The notes beneath the pieces were generated by a model. That model made no database searches. It saw only the letters and a list, made by a program, of their open reading frames with translations, and was not told the DNA's origin. A DNA stretch of 64,000 nucleotides from Chelonoidis abingdonii. Taxonomy: Eukaryota; Chordata; Testudines; Testudinidae. Each line of letters begins with the position of its first letter. Position 1 is the first letter of the stretch. Of the stretch, positions 46,655-58,891 are shown in pieces. Both the position numbers and the translations under genes were made by a program. The stretch spans positions 30,709,993 to 30,773,992 of the forward strand of contig NC_133770.1 in NCBI RefSeq assembly GCF_003597395.2. Reading direction: 5' to 3'.

Positions 46655-48075
46655 TTTAGGTACTTATAAACCATGATTAAGTCTCTGCTTAACCTTCTTT
46701 GGATGAACTAAATAGATGGAGTTTCTTTAGTAGGACAGCTTTTGCAATCCTCAAATCAATCTTTTTTTAAAGCCCTTTATAGTTTGTTAGGATCCACTTT
46801 GAAGTGTAGAGACAAGAAATGGACACAGCATTCTAGTAATGCTCACACTAATGCCATATGTAGAAGTAATACCCCCTACTTGATATTCCCCTGCTTATAC
46901 ATTCAAGGACTGCTAAGAGCTCTGAACCTCCATTGGGCGGGAAACTCATTTTCAGTTGGTAATCCCATGTGATCCCCAAGGCCCTTTCAAGGTCACTGCT
47001 TTCCAGGACACAGTCCCTCTCAGTCCCTCTTCCTGTAAGCGTGAGCTACACTTTTTGCTTCTAAGTACCTGACCTTGCGTTTGGCTGTACTGAAACCTAT
47101 GTGATTCAAATGAGTCCAGCTTACCAAGCAATTCAGATAGGTCTGCAGAACTGACCAATCATTAATGTATCATCACTAGAAACAACACCATTCCTTTTTG
47201 AGATTTGTCGCGTAGCCAGTTTTTAATCCATTTAATATGAGCTGCATTGATTTTTGTGGAATGCTAATTTTGGTTCAGAATATCATGAGGTAATCTTACT
47301 ACTAATGTTCCCTAGCTTTTTTTATACAGAGGACTAAGAATATTAAGTCAAGATTTTTGTTATCATCCAAATTTGTAATCTCATCATAAAATGCGATCAT
47401 GTTCATTTGGCAAGACCTATTTTCCATAAAGCCATGTTGATTAGCATTAATTGTGCTACCGCTCTATAATGTTTTATTGATTACATCCCTTATAATCCTT
47501 TCCATGATTTTCCCCAGATTTTAATGTTGGACTAACTAGTCAGTAGCTATCTGGGTCATCCCGTTTGCCCTTTTTAAATATTGGCAAAATGTCGTCTTGT
47601 TTTCTAGCATTCTAGAATTTCCCCAGTGTTCCACGATAATGTAAATTTCAATATCATGGGCTTGAGGGGGCCCTGCTAGTTCTTTTAAAATTCTTTGGTG
47701 CATGTTATCTTGGTCATGCAGATTTTAAAATGTTTAACTTTAGTAGTTGCTGTTTAGTTTAGTAGTTACTTTGGGGATAGAACGTATTTTATTATCACCA
47801 TAAGATGTGACTACCTTGTACTGTTTCTTTCCAACAGAGGACAAAAAAATTTATTGAATACTTCTGCCTTTTCTGTGTCATTACTAGTGATTTTACCATC
47901 CATATCTAGTAAAGGACGTATTCCACTGCTAGGATTTCTTTTGTTCCTGATGTATTTTAAAAATGATTTTATTGGGTTGATTTTGCTTATAACACCTTTA
48001 AAACAAAATTTTTAAAAATCCACAATGTGACAACCATAGACCTCTCATTTCTTGGATTGTGATAGCTGTTTCCTT
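46655..48075 (-). mobile_element. Old CR1 LINE fragment, RT to 3' UTR
   Basis: Antisense CR1 landmarks appear in the expected order: gtctctgcttaaccttcttt (3' side), ggacacagcattctagtaat, gatattcccctgcttataca, cactgctttccaggacaca, cagtttttaatccatttaa, tttccataaagccatgttga, gggtcatcccgtttgccct with tttttaaatattggc (the RT 'VPIFKKG' region), then cttctgccttttctgtgtca and ttgttcctgatgtatttta. Roughly 1.4 kb is retained with many indels; no long frame survives. Divergence is much greater than for the CR1 at 40304. Confidence 0.8.
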
Positions 48076-49578
48076 ACTTTAGGCCTACTTTAACAGTAAA
48101 GAAACCCTTTTTAGTGTGTGTTTTTTCTTCTGGGGATATAAGCTAATGCTAGCCCTTTATTGCAACACATGTATTTAGCATACACAACTTAAAATAGTAT
48201 TACTACCAACCTTATTCAAAATGTTGGTGTTTGCCACCTTGAAGAAGCATATACACTTATTAGGATAATGTTTCAAACCAGGTAATAAAACTGAAGTTGT
48301 AGTAGCAATGATATCTTGTTTATTTCTGAGCACATAAATATTTGACTGTGTTTTTAACTGACAGTATTTCTGTATATTAATTATTTTTTATGTTCCTTTA
48401 TACTGTTCTTTAAAATTTTATTTTGACATTGGCAAACTGAATATACAAATGCCAACAGAATTCCCATATTGTGTTGAGAAGCTTTCCAGTAGCCTAAACA
48501 ACTGTATATCAAGAGCTTGAATTGCAGCTGGTTCTCTTTTGTACTATCCCATAGGAACGCTACTTGCACAAATCAGAACATGTTTCTTGCTTAGTTTTAA
48601 ATAATATTCTAAGAAGCTTTAAAAGTTTGCATCATGAATTTCATTTTCCTCTCTCTGTCTGGTCAAATAATACAGTGTTATGAATCAGTATGGAAATGCT
48701 TTTAGTTTTATTACCTACATTAGAAAAGAGTAAATTACCTAATGCTTATTTTCTTTAAAAACTTATCTAATTTAAAGAATATACCTCTTCCATGTTGCCT
48801 GGTTTGAAACATAGGGTTGATAGCACCAAACGTCATTATAGTTCCTCGATTTGTTAGTTTTCTAAAAAGAATTGTATGTGTACTTGGCAACATTTTGCAA
48901 GTTTCCTTGAGGCTTTTTTCTACATCTATTGATTGTTGCTACTAACTGAAAAAGTAATAGTCACATGCATGCACCTTGTATTGTATAGCCATGTGCTATC
49001 ATTAACATAAGGGCTGCCCTTTGACCCTAACTGCTCCTAGAATCAGAATGTAGTGTTATATTGGAATGCAGTATCTCATAACAAAGTTCCTAATGTAGGA
49101 GTAACTTAAGGGTTGGTTGGTTGGTTTTAATTTAAAAAGGATCGGATATTGAGAAAAAGTGTGACCTGTTAACTATATTTATCATACACCTTCTGTAACT
49201 GTTGGCAAAATATAGAGTCCTGATATGTGCTGTGTAAATATTTTATGAAGGAAGCTTCTCCAGCAGAGACGTTAATAATTTAAAATATGATGTACTACAT
49301 ACAGAGTTTTAGACATGGACATTTAGTAATAAATTTGTATTTTGTATGACAGCCTGGTAAATGACTCCCTTGCCACATATTTAGTGTAAACATTGAGTTT
49401 GCACGCCTTTCTTCACAAATTAATGCCCACATAAAACATAATGAACTTAATTGTTTTTAAAAAATTGTGTTCCAGGCTGCACCCAGAAATGCCTAAATGT
49501 TTGTTTTAGAGAAAGATGAAGTGTGTGTATTATAATACTGTAAAACTATTTACACCCTGCAAATTGTGTCAAAGTAAT
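48076..49578. other. Unannotated AT-rich stretch
   Basis: Nothing recognised beyond a short ggttggttggttggtttt run near 49112. Confidence 0.4.
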
Positions 49579-49952
49579 GTTCTGATCAGGGGTGAAAGTG
49601 AAATTGAACTCTTACTGGTACTGGTTCAGCCTTGGGCTGAAGGGGCAGGGTTGGGTGGTCAGCATCCCCCAGCCAGCCCATCCATGGTGCCTGGCTCATG
49701 CCCCCCAGCGGTGATTTAAGGGGCCTGGGGCTCCAGCTGCTGCTGTGGTAACAGTAGCGGTGGCTGGAGCCCCGGACTCTTTTAAATAGCCGGCCCCAGG
49801 TCAGCTGCTCCTCTTGCCCTCCCTCCCCCCGTCAGTGGTCCAGGGGTGCAAAAGGGGCTTTAAAGTCAGCTGTACGGGCTGGTACCTGCAGCCCCTTTTA
49901 ACCGGTACGCTGTTCCGGCCCATACCCCCTTACTTTCACCCCTGGTTCTGAT
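49579..49952. mobile_element. hAT MITE with perfect 8-bp TSD
   Basis: The element is 49587-49944 (358 bp). Ends CAGGGGTGAAAGT and ACTTTCACCCCTG are a perfect 13-bp inverted repeat. The TSD gttctgat is perfect at 49579-49586 and 49945-49952. Imperfect complementarity continues inward (tactggtactgg near the left, ccggtacgctgttccgg near the right). GC-rich interior, no transposase. Confidence 0.97.
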
Positions 49953-50981
49953 GGTAGACATTCACAGTATAATCATACTAGGTCAGCAGATTTGATAAAC
50001 CAGCTAAATACATAACTGGTCTAGTCAGTTTGTCAAAATACATTTTAAAATTTTTGTTTTTGAATCTTCTTTGCCAATCTGATGTTTTTGCCACCACCGC
50101 ATGTACTTCTGTTGTAACTTCTTGTCCTTATATGCATTCATTGTCCCATGGATCTTTTAAATGGGGAGACGAGTTTCCTAGACTGTGTGGAATTAAGCAG
50201 AAAGAGCATCCAAAATAAGTAGGTACGGCCCAGTATGTCTGTATATTTTAGCCAATTCATATATCTGGAATATGATGTTCAGTGCAGGAGTGCATGAAAA
50301 ATATGTAAAGTTCAGATTAAAATCTTTTCTGTACTGAGATTCAGGATGCTGTGCCATTAGGTTAGCATTAGTCCAGGCTCCCTGCATCAGACAATGCTCT
50401 CCGTTTATATTTTGTTAATGAGTGCAGACATTCCTATTTTAGTACCTGATGCAGATGAAAGAGACAAAATATAGATTTTTCAGCTAAATTGGAAAACTCT
50501 CTGAACTAAAGTTGATTTAATAATCATTCTAAAGAAAAGTGCTATTAGAATCTACCATACAGAACTGAAAATTAACTCACTTTGAAAAAAACAAAAACAA
50601 AAAACCACCTCTTTCAAAGCTGCTATTTTTATAATTTAATAAAGCAATTGTTTGGGGGTTAGGACAATATTTGTCCGGTTTTGTTCCTTATGAAACTGGA
50701 AAAAAATCACCCAGCTAATTTACAGTATTGCAACACAGAGTAAATTAATAAATCTTTTCAAGTATTTCTAGTGCCTATTGTTGTAATATCTGTGCTCTGT
50801 ATTGTGTTGAACAGCACAATACTAGAAGGCAATAGGAAATATAGCAATATGACTTTTATAACTCTACTTTTGCTGTATTGTATTATTTAAATCAAAAGCA
50901 ATGTGGTACAGCAGATTAAGACCCCAATAATGCAATGTGCTCTGGGTCCAGGAGGACATGTGAGCCTGTTTGGGGCCCCAT

Positions 50982-51246
50982 AGGTGTGTCTACACTGCAG
51001 TGACTGGCCCATGTCACATGATTCAGGCTTACAGGGCTTGGGCTCGGGCTGATTAATTGAGATGTGGATTCAGGCTGGAGCCAGAGCTCTGGGACCTTCC
51101 CCTCTCATGGGGTCTTATAGCCTGGGCTCTAGCCCGAGCTCAAATATCTACACCTCAGTTAATCAACTCTTTAGCCCAAACTCCTCTAGCCCGAGACAGC
51201 TGACACGGGCCAGGCATGGATGTTTAATTGCAATGTAGGCATACCC
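50982..51246. mobile_element. TIR element (aggtgtgtctacactgca family)
   Basis: Left end aggtgtgtctacactgca is nearly complementary to right end ttgcaatgtaggcatacc. The interior is rich in 'gggctcgggct' and 'agcccgagct' motifs that can also pair. The host appears to be another repeat (tttggggcccca then tgatgtcagtgaag). A TSD could not be fixed, so superfamily is open (Harbinger or hAT). Confidence 0.65.
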
Positions 51247-51324
51247 TTTGATGTCAGTGAAGCTGTGAGCATGCTCAGGAATTCACCCCTGTGGAGCTCA
51301 CAGTAGAGTTGAGACCTTATGTAT

Positions 51325-51506
51325 GGGGCTGGAAGCCAGGAACTTCTGAGTTCTGATCATGACTCTGCCATGTGGCCTTGAGCAAATCATTTAACCTTTC
51401 TGCCTCAGTTTCACTGACTTATTACCTACTTCAGGGGTGCTGTGCAGCTTAACTGGATAATGTGTGTATAGCTTCTGGAAAGCGTTGAGTATTCTTGTTA
51501 TTAAAG
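51325..51506 (+). mobile_element. MIR-like SINE, plus orientation
   Basis: ggctggaagccaggaacttc, then gactctgccatgtggccttg, agcaaatcatttaaccttt, ctgcctcagtttcactgact and a distal ggaaagcgttgagtatt give the sense order of MIR, including the central CORE-like segment. No TSD. Confidence 0.7.
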
Positions 51507-52467
51507 CTCACAAAACCTGTATTTTAGACTGCAAAGGTGAATCGAACAAGAAAGGTACCAGAAGTACCATCCATTTTGACTCAGAGCCATTTACTGTTTC
51601 TGAGTAAAACAGTATCATATCTAAAGTGTAGCATCTCCCAAATAATCCTGTTCCAGGTTTTGCATGAGACCTAGTGCAGTTCTGAATCAAGAATTTGGGA
51701 GTTTTTCACAGTTGTGCTGCAGGTAAACCTCCTGCAAGAACGGATGTGTTCAATAAAGCTACTAGATATTGAATCTTAACACCAAGTCTTAGTTCTCAGG
51801 CTAACTCTAGGCTTTCAGGAATTTGAGACCCACCAATTATGACTTTTAACTTATTAATAAATTATAAATTCATGTGTTGTACACCTGAAGAACTGACTCA
51901 AGGGTGTAGGGTTTGGATACATTGTGTCTCTTCTTTGTGGAAAAACAGTCAACAGACCACAGGGGGTGTTTCAGTTCAGCAGCTTTGCACTCTGTTGCCT
52001 TCTTGCTTTGCAGTATCTGTTTCTGCCTTTATACATTCTGTAAACAAACACCAATCGCTCTCATAGATTGCATTAACTCACACAGACCACCCAGCAGTCC
52101 TCAAAGTCTCACAAAGGTTGTAACATTTCTTTAATCATAACTAGGTTACTTTTCCTGTGGCTGCCCAGTTTCCATGCAGTTGTCTAATAAGACGCTTGCT
52201 TCATGGCACAGTGCCACAACTACCTTTTCCAAATGAAAATGTAATCCAAAATCGGCTAGGCCCAAGGTTAAGGTATCACCTATCTAATAATCAGAAAAAT
52301 CTTCAGGGTTTTGTTATTTTACTGTGTATTCAAAAGTTGAATGAAACAACAATTGCTACGTGCCTGTTTACCCACCTTCCTCTGTTCTCCTCCAATTTTG
52401 TTAAATCCCTTCATGCAATTTTTCCCTTTCTTCAAGGCTTTTCCTTCCAATCACTGTTCTCTCTCAG
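51507..52467. other. Unannotated stretch
   Basis: Nothing recognised. The open frames at 51839-52540 have no domain and overlap each other. Confidence 0.4.
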
Positions 52468-52554
52468 GTTTCAAAGTAGCAGCCGTGTTAGTCTGTATCC
52501 ACAAAAAGAACAGGAATACTTGTGGCACCTTAGAGACTAACAAATTTATTTGAG
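52468..52554 (+). mobile_element. Penelope-like repeat fragment, cut by a hAT
   Basis: tttcaaagtagcagccgtgt, then tagtctgtatccacaaaaag, aacaggaatacttgtggcac and gagactaacaaatttatttg are the same order as in the unit at 53018-53268. It stops at 52554 exactly where a hAT-type terminus (cagggccgcc) begins. Confidence 0.75.
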
Positions 52555-52724
52555 CAGGGCCGCCCGGGGGGGTGGGGGCAAGTGGGGCAATTTGCCCCGG
52601 GCCCTGGCCCAGCAGCGGTCCGGGTCTTCAGCCAGCATTTTGGGAGTGGGGGACCCTTCAGTCGCTCCGGGTCTTCGGTGGCATTTTGGCGGCAGGGGGC
52701 CCTTCAGTGCTGCCAAAGACACGG
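52555..52724 (+). mobile_element. 3'-truncated hAT-type element
   Basis: Starts cagggccgcccgg at 52555 inside the Penelope-like repeat; interior gtccgggtcttcagccagca, cattttggcggcagg and agtgctgccaaagacacgga is typical of GC-rich turtle hAT MITEs. The right terminus and matching TSD (expected tatttgag) are missing; sequence runs directly into the palindrome arm at 52725. Confidence 0.6.
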
Positions 52725-53496
52725 AGTGTCAGTGGATACATGGGCTTGGGTACACCACTCATGGAATGTATTAAGTACTCAAAGGAGAATAGGAGGACTA
52801 GGACAAGCGGAGTGTGGGAACTGCACGAGGATAGGAATTCAGTGGGTAGGGTGGAGAAAGAAAATGGAGTGGGAAGAGGGTAAAGTGAGAGAGTTCCTAC
52901 AGTTCCTCATGTCTCCTTGTCAATTGCTGGAAATGGGCCATTTTCATTACCACTACAAACAGTTCTTTCTCTCTCCTGCTGATAATAGCTCTCCTTAACT
53001 GATCACTCTCCTTATAGTTACAGAGTAGCAGCAGTGTTCATCTGTATCCGCAAAAAGAACAGGAGTACTTGTGGCACCTTAAGAGACTAACAAATTTATT
53101 TCAGCATGAGCTTTCGTGAGCTGCAGCTCACTTCTTCGGATGCATAGAATGGAACACACAGACAGGAGATATTTATACATACAGAGAACATGAAAAGGTG
53201 GAAGTATGCATACCAACAGGAGGAGGAGTCTAATCAATTGAGATGAGCTATCAGCAGCAGGAGAAAAACTATAAGGAGAGTGATCAGTCAAGGGGAGCTA
53301 TTATCAGCAGGAGAGAGAACTGTAGGAACTCTCTCACTTTACCCTCTTCCCACTCCATTTTCTTTCTGCACCCTACCCACTGAATTCCTATCCTCATCCA
53401 TTTCCCACACTCCGCTTGTCCTAGTCTTCCTATTCTCCTTTTAGTGCTTAATACATTCCATGAGTGGTATACCCAAGCCCAGTATCCACTGACACT
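52725..53496. repeat. Large imperfect palindrome around a Penelope-like unit
   Basis: Outer arms 52725-52905 and 53317-53496 are reverse complements, with about 8 substitutions and one indel in 181 bp. Inner arms 52966-53017 and 53269-53316 continue the pairing. The left side carries a 60-bp extra block (52906-52965, with ggaaatgggccattttcatt). The 251-bp centre, 53018-53268, is a Penelope-like unit: cagagtagcagcagtgttca, ggagtacttgtggcacctta, catgagctttcgtgagctgc, atagaatggaacacacagac and ggtggaagtatgcataccaa. Penelope-like assignment is from memory of turtle families; no protein domain survives. Confidence 0.75.
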
Positions 53497-55378
53497 TTAA
53501 AAACTCCCACATCCCAATCTGGGTCTATGCTGGTTATGTGATATGTATGTATCTCATGATCCTTATATCCAATACCTGTAATCCCTCATAATTCAAGCTT
53601 GACCCCAGATGTACAGTACCTTCCCTCTTAACTTGTGTATATTTAATTTTAAACATTAACTTTAATAAAAATTCTAAATGTTATTTCGCAAGATTCTTTC
53701 TTGCTCCCCTGGATGCACTTTGTTCACTCACAGATTGCCTAAACCCCTCATCCTCTTGCTGCCTTACCCCATTTGCAGGATTTCTCCATTGAATCAATCA
53801 AATCCCTTATTGCTCTAATCTCTGTTACCCCTGTAAACATATCCCTTACCTCTCAAATCTTCTGAATACTCGGTTAACCTTATTCATATTTCCTCAGGAA
53901 AAAAAATCATCCCCCGACTCTCCCTTGAGCTCTCCACATCTTTACACTCCTTCTCATGGCTCCTCTCCTAGCTGCAGGGAAGAAGGGGGGAGAGGAAAAC
54001 AAGAGAGGAGAGTTATAATAAGTAATCTCCCTCCCTCCTACAGCACCACGTATGGCGTAGGTGCAGAAAGGCTCTACCTGGATTCATTGCTGTAATTTTT
54101 GTCTCTCTCTCTCTCTCTCTCTCCCTCTTCCACCCCCACCCCCCAGCAGCAGGCAGTTCTGAAGGGAAATGACTGGCCCCATTGCATCTCTTTCCCTCCA
54201 AAATGCAGGTGATCAAATGGCCTTGGAAGGTGAGAAGGGGAAGATGTGGGTCTAACCCACAAAGTGCAAGTGTGCTGATAGGTCTGCATTGGCAGCCTAA
54301 TAACAGCTTCGTAATCTTTTCCCTCTTCTCACCAACTGTTACTTCATACTACTGCTGATAACATTTTCCTCCCATGGTTGCCTATTGTTGTTTAAATTCT
54401 CTGACACTGAAAACTAAACTATTTATGTGATAGAGAGAGAGAGCCAGGCAGAAGTATTCATTCAGCTCTGTGAATTTGCTCTGTTACTGTTTGTTCATAC
54501 TCTGCAGCTTCTTTGCTGACTTTGAGCCCTGCTGTAGTAGCAACAGCACCACCTGCCTATTGTGTGGCCTCCCAGGAGAACTCTTAATCAGTTCTGTCCC
54601 AAGCTCTCTCTATATCTGACTACCCTTAACTTATTGGTGGGGGGTTTCTTTCTTGTTTCTCATCTCCCTTACATGCATTTTACTTAGACTAAACTCACAC
54701 CTTACCGGGGCACCGAGGTGAAAATTCCTTGTTAGATGTTCAAACCTTATACAGGTTTCTTCTTCAAAGCTGCATACCAGACACAGGTCTCAATGGCCTT
54801 TCCTGCTGTTTAAGATGAGGGGGATAGTAAGTTAATCATTGCACTGTCCTTTTACCAACCAGGTCAGTAACTGAATATGAAAGGTCAGGGTTTACAAACT
54901 GCTGGGGACTCTGGTCCTGGATGCCCTTGTTCTCGCACTTGCTTTTCCATTGAAAAGTAATAGTGTTCAACTCCAAAAATGATTACAGAATATTAGATCT
55001 TTTAAAGGCAATCTGAGAATCTTGTTCAGTGGAAGAACACAGTTGGTAAAACGTAGTATGACTTGCACAGCAATTACTTACCTTGTTGTAGCTAATTTCA
55101 GAAAGCATAAATTGCCCATTATTTCTCTAGTCTTTTTATAAGCCCAATAACAATGTTGAAAATAGCTGCTTTTTTACAGATTTTTATACAGGTTATGCAC
55201 ATTCAGTATAAGGGAGGATAGTACATTTTCCCCCTATTCCTCTCCTATTTTTGTTAGATTTTCATTATTGTTTGAAAGTTTCATTTAGATGATGTGGTTA
55301 AAGTTTTTTTAATTAAGCAAAGCTGCTTAAAATCAGTAGTGCTAGTCAGGAGTTTTGCTGCTATTTTTTTATGTATTT
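53497..55378. other. Stretch with simple repeats only
   Basis: A (TC)n microsatellite at 54101-54122 followed by C-rich sequence, and a short GA run at 54433-54442. The open frames across the TC run are artefacts. Nothing else recognised. Confidence 0.5.
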
Positions 55379-55977
55379 TCCCATTGGGAATATCTAAACA
55401 AAATATTCTGTTTCAGGTTGGTCAGCTCAGAATGAAATATTTTGATTTGTCAAGCTGAATGAAAACATTTTGTTTCAAGCCAGTTCAGTATTTATCACTC
55501 TCCCTTAGCTGATACAGTACCTCATTCTCCCATCTCTTCTGTGAGCTGGGCATCTTGGCTGGACTACATTTCCCATGGTGCAATGCTTTCTCCACTGTGG
55601 TTAAACTACTCTGGTGCATCATTGTAGAAGTAGACCAGAAGAGAGGTATGAGGCACCTGAGTTACAACTTCCACAAGGCACTGTAGCAGTTCAGAGGACA
55701 GAGATTAACATCAGACTAACCCAAAATGAAATCTCTTGATTCAGTTTGACAAATTGAACTAAACACTTTAGTTTTGGAGAATGTCAAAACATTTCATTTT
55801 GAGTGGAAAATATCAAAATGAAATGTTTCCATATTTCCAAATCACACTTTGTTGGAATCCTCTCTTCTCTGAAAGATTTCAATATTTTGACTTTTCAATT
55901 CAAGTTGGGACAAAAACAAATGTCAAAATATTGGAATTTCCCACAGGACAGAAATTCCAATTTTCAGCCAGCTCTAA
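55379..55977. repeat. AT-rich fold-back element with central ctacatttcccatggtgca
   Basis: The outer parts hold repeated tgaaatattttgattt / caaaacatttcattttg motifs on opposite strands, ending in ttttcagccagctcta. The centre has ggactacatttcccatggtg and ggtgcatcattgtagaagta, which are roughly inverse to each other. This is the order of a palindromic turtle repeat. The left limit is uncertain and no TSD was found. The overlapping frames at 55781-56071 lie in it. Confidence 0.45.
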
Positions 55978-57472
55978 AAATCAATCTCTCTTCAGCAGTC
56001 ACAGGAGTCAAAGTAATGGGTTGAAGAAAGTGTGTGCACATGTGGGTATTTGTGGACAAAGTGATGCCTGAGCCCACAGTAAGTGATTTGGTAGATATAT
56101 ATTTATAAATAAAATACATTATTTCAACAATCTAATTGAATTGAAATTGAATCATTACCACCATGAAATAACAATTTTATTTTATGTTTGAAACTTGCAT
56201 CATCAAGATTGTCTGTTTTCCAAAAATGATTTACACCAATAATACATACGAGACTATTTCACCACTTCTGTAAGCTTGTGTATCAGGACTGAAAAGAGAA
56301 TGCTGCACAATCAGATCTTGTTCCTGGTACCTTAATGTTCCAGAAAATTAAATTGTAACCAATCCTAAGGAGCTGGGTTGTTAATCTGAAATCTTAATAC
56401 TGATAAATTGAGTCTGAAAATTGATCTGGAATAAGAAAATATACTATGATTGAGTAAGTGAAAAGTATAGCATATAATCACCAGACCTATTTCATAATTA
56501 CACATCCCGCAGTTTAATTTTATTTTAGAATAGAGGCTGCATCTTTATTTAATGTTCACTTTTTGCAAATTCTAACACTAATTATTAAAGGAGATCTGTC
56601 ATTAAGTATATTCAGTTCTTGAAGTCATCACTTCATCTATAAACCAAATAGGCAGACTCCAGCACAATAAAGGGGAGCAGTAATGTGAGTACTGAGGGGA
56701 AATTTAAGCAAGAGAAATTTGCTTTTCAAGGCATAAAAATAAACCTACCTCAGCCCACATTTTCCATAGCAATCATTATCTGGAACTGCTGATCTTCAGT
56801 GTTTCCTACCTACACCTGCCATTGAATTTCCCGGTAGAAACATCTTTTCCATCACCCTGGGAATGTGTGTGTCCAAGGGGTAAGTCTTACTCCATTAATA
56901 CTCTATTCAGTATAGTGACTTTTTCTGCTGTCCTGCTACTAAAAGCTGGAGCTGACATGGAATTTTAAAAATACATTTCACATAGGAAATAACTAAAAAA
57001 AAATAACTTAATATTCAGTTCTGCACAGAATAATTCCACTTCCCAGCCAGTTAAAACATAGAAGCAGAGCATGGGAAGGCAACCAGGGATTGATCATTAC
57101 AGAGTTTTGTATACTCCAGTAACTGTATGAAATTCAAGAGGTTGGTGTCCAGTTTTCAATTGACAACTTAAAGATGCCAGCTAATTGATCAAAGCAGGGT
57201 ATATTTGACAGATGCTTCAGCCAATTAGGGGAACAATGAGACATTCCATCCTGAGCTACAGCAGTCTGGAAGGAGACATGAACATAATAAAATAGCTATA
57301 TGTGCTTCTAAGGACAGGTGAAGGTGGAATGCAACTTTTATCCTCATTTCCTGAAATAAATTGTGGGTGAGGAAAGGAACTACTATAACCCATGAAAGGT
57401 GAAACCTTGTGAATTACTATCCTTCTTATGAGCCAGTGAGATTAATGTTAGTCTCCAACAGCCAACAATGTT
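55978..57472. other. Unannotated AT-rich stretch
   Basis: Nothing recognised. Confidence 0.4.
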
Positions 57473-57640
57473 TTGTTTGCTGTCTTGGTCCCAGGATATG
57501 AGACAGATAAGTTGAGTGAGGTAATATTTTTTATTGGAGCCTCTTCTGTTGGTGGAAGGAACAAGCTTTCAAGTGCTCACAGTTCTTCTTCAGGTCTGGA
57601 GAAGGAAACTAGAGCATCCAAGCTAAGTATTTCTTTATAT
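57473..57640 (+). mobile_element. Turtle interspersed repeat, possibly Penelope-related
   Basis: cttggtcccaggatatgaga, then gagtgaggtaatatttttta, ttggagcctcttctgttggt, ggaacaagctttcaagtgct and tcttcttcaggtctggagaa follow a common turtle repeat. Its 'aagctttc..ag' core resembles that of the hairpin family at 25001, but relatedness is a guess. Confidence 0.45.
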
Positions 57641-58279
57641 GACATTGTCTTTTGCTGGTATTTTTGCAGCTTTTTGGCTGTCTATGGGCCTTATCCTGCT
57701 ACTTGCTGAGCACTCCTAAGTCCCACTGACAGCAGAGGATATTGAGGCACTCAAAAGGCACTCCTCTAAAAATGCAATCGCCAAGGTGCGAATGTTGGTT
57801 TCTTTATGCTACCTAAAGTCGACTTCTAGTTATGTTGGTTACCTAGGAAACAGCTGTAGAATATAATTTGGTTGTAATGTCAGCTTTGTGGGAAGAATGT
57901 ATTTTGTGCTATAGATGTATGCATGTGGATTCACATTACACACACCGGCACAAAGAAGGAAAGAAAATTGCTTGATAGTTTAGCTTTTTTTATTTGCATC
58001 ATGAAAGAAACATTAGGCAGACTACACTTCGTTTAAAGATTTTTTTGGAAATAAATTGTACACTGAGATGAGTTAGCTGAAATGGGGGAAATGGTTTAAA
58101 TTATTGGGGCGGGGTGTTTATAGATGATTTAAGCATAAGTGTTAGGTTGAATTTGTTTCTAGCAACAATACTGAAAATAATGTAATTCATGTACCAATTA
58201 TTTCCAATTACTGTGCTAAAAATACAATAGTTATAAATGATAGTATTTAATTTGTATAACAATTTCTATCCTCACAGTT

Positions 58280-58462
58280 CTTTTACAAACATTAATCTTT
58301 ATAGCACCCTGTGAGGTAGATAAGTGGTGGTGTTATCTCCGTTTTATAATTGGAAAAGCTGAGATGCAGAAAGGCTAAGTGGCTTGCCCGTGTTCATAGA
58401 GGGAGTCATTGTCAGAGCTGAGATTAGCTCTTAAGGGTTCTTGGTTCTCCCTGCTGTGCTCA
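58280..58462 (-). mobile_element. MIR-like SINE relic
   Basis: Antisense order: tttacaaacattaatctt, agcaccctgtgaggtagata, ctccgttttataattgg, gaaaggctaagtggcttgcc and cagagctgagattagctc. About 180 bp retained, no TSD. Confidence 0.7.
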
Positions 58463-58891
58463 AATCCACCAAGCTGTGGTACATCTCAAAAACAGAGAAG
58501 GATAAAGAAGTGATATGAAAAAGCTCACTGTCTTGGCATAAGGTTGTCATGGAGTTCTGATGACCTAATGATAACTACAAGATCAAAGCTCACATGGTTT
58601 ACTGTATCTCTATATCCTTATTTGGCATTTCACTGTGATGGTTCAACAAAGAAAAATATGATATATAAATAACGTATGTGAGTAAATAATATAAAATGTG
58701 TCTGACCTCCTGTTGGGTTAAATTTTCTTGAGTAAAGAGAAAGAAATAAACTTTTTTTTAACTATTAGATTTCAAAATAGTTGTGAGCAGCTCTTATTGA
58801 TTTGTCATCTTTATGCTGTTAACTTCGGTTCCACAATTTCCTATTAACTAAAGTGCTAGAATAATGTTCTCGTGTTTCTCTTGCACTTTAT

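Noticed and set aside
50982..51246. TSD assignment for the aggtgtgtctacactgca element
   Set aside because: Neither 2-, 3- nor 8-bp flanks match convincingly, so no superfamily was assigned from the TSD.
52157..52998. Frames of 103-138 codons near 52.2-53.0 kb
   Set aside because: They run across junctions between unique DNA, a Penelope-like fragment, a hAT fragment and a palindrome arm, so they are not genes.
54013..54289. Arg/Glu repeat-containing minus frames
   Set aside because: Produced by the (TC)n microsatellite at 54101-54122.
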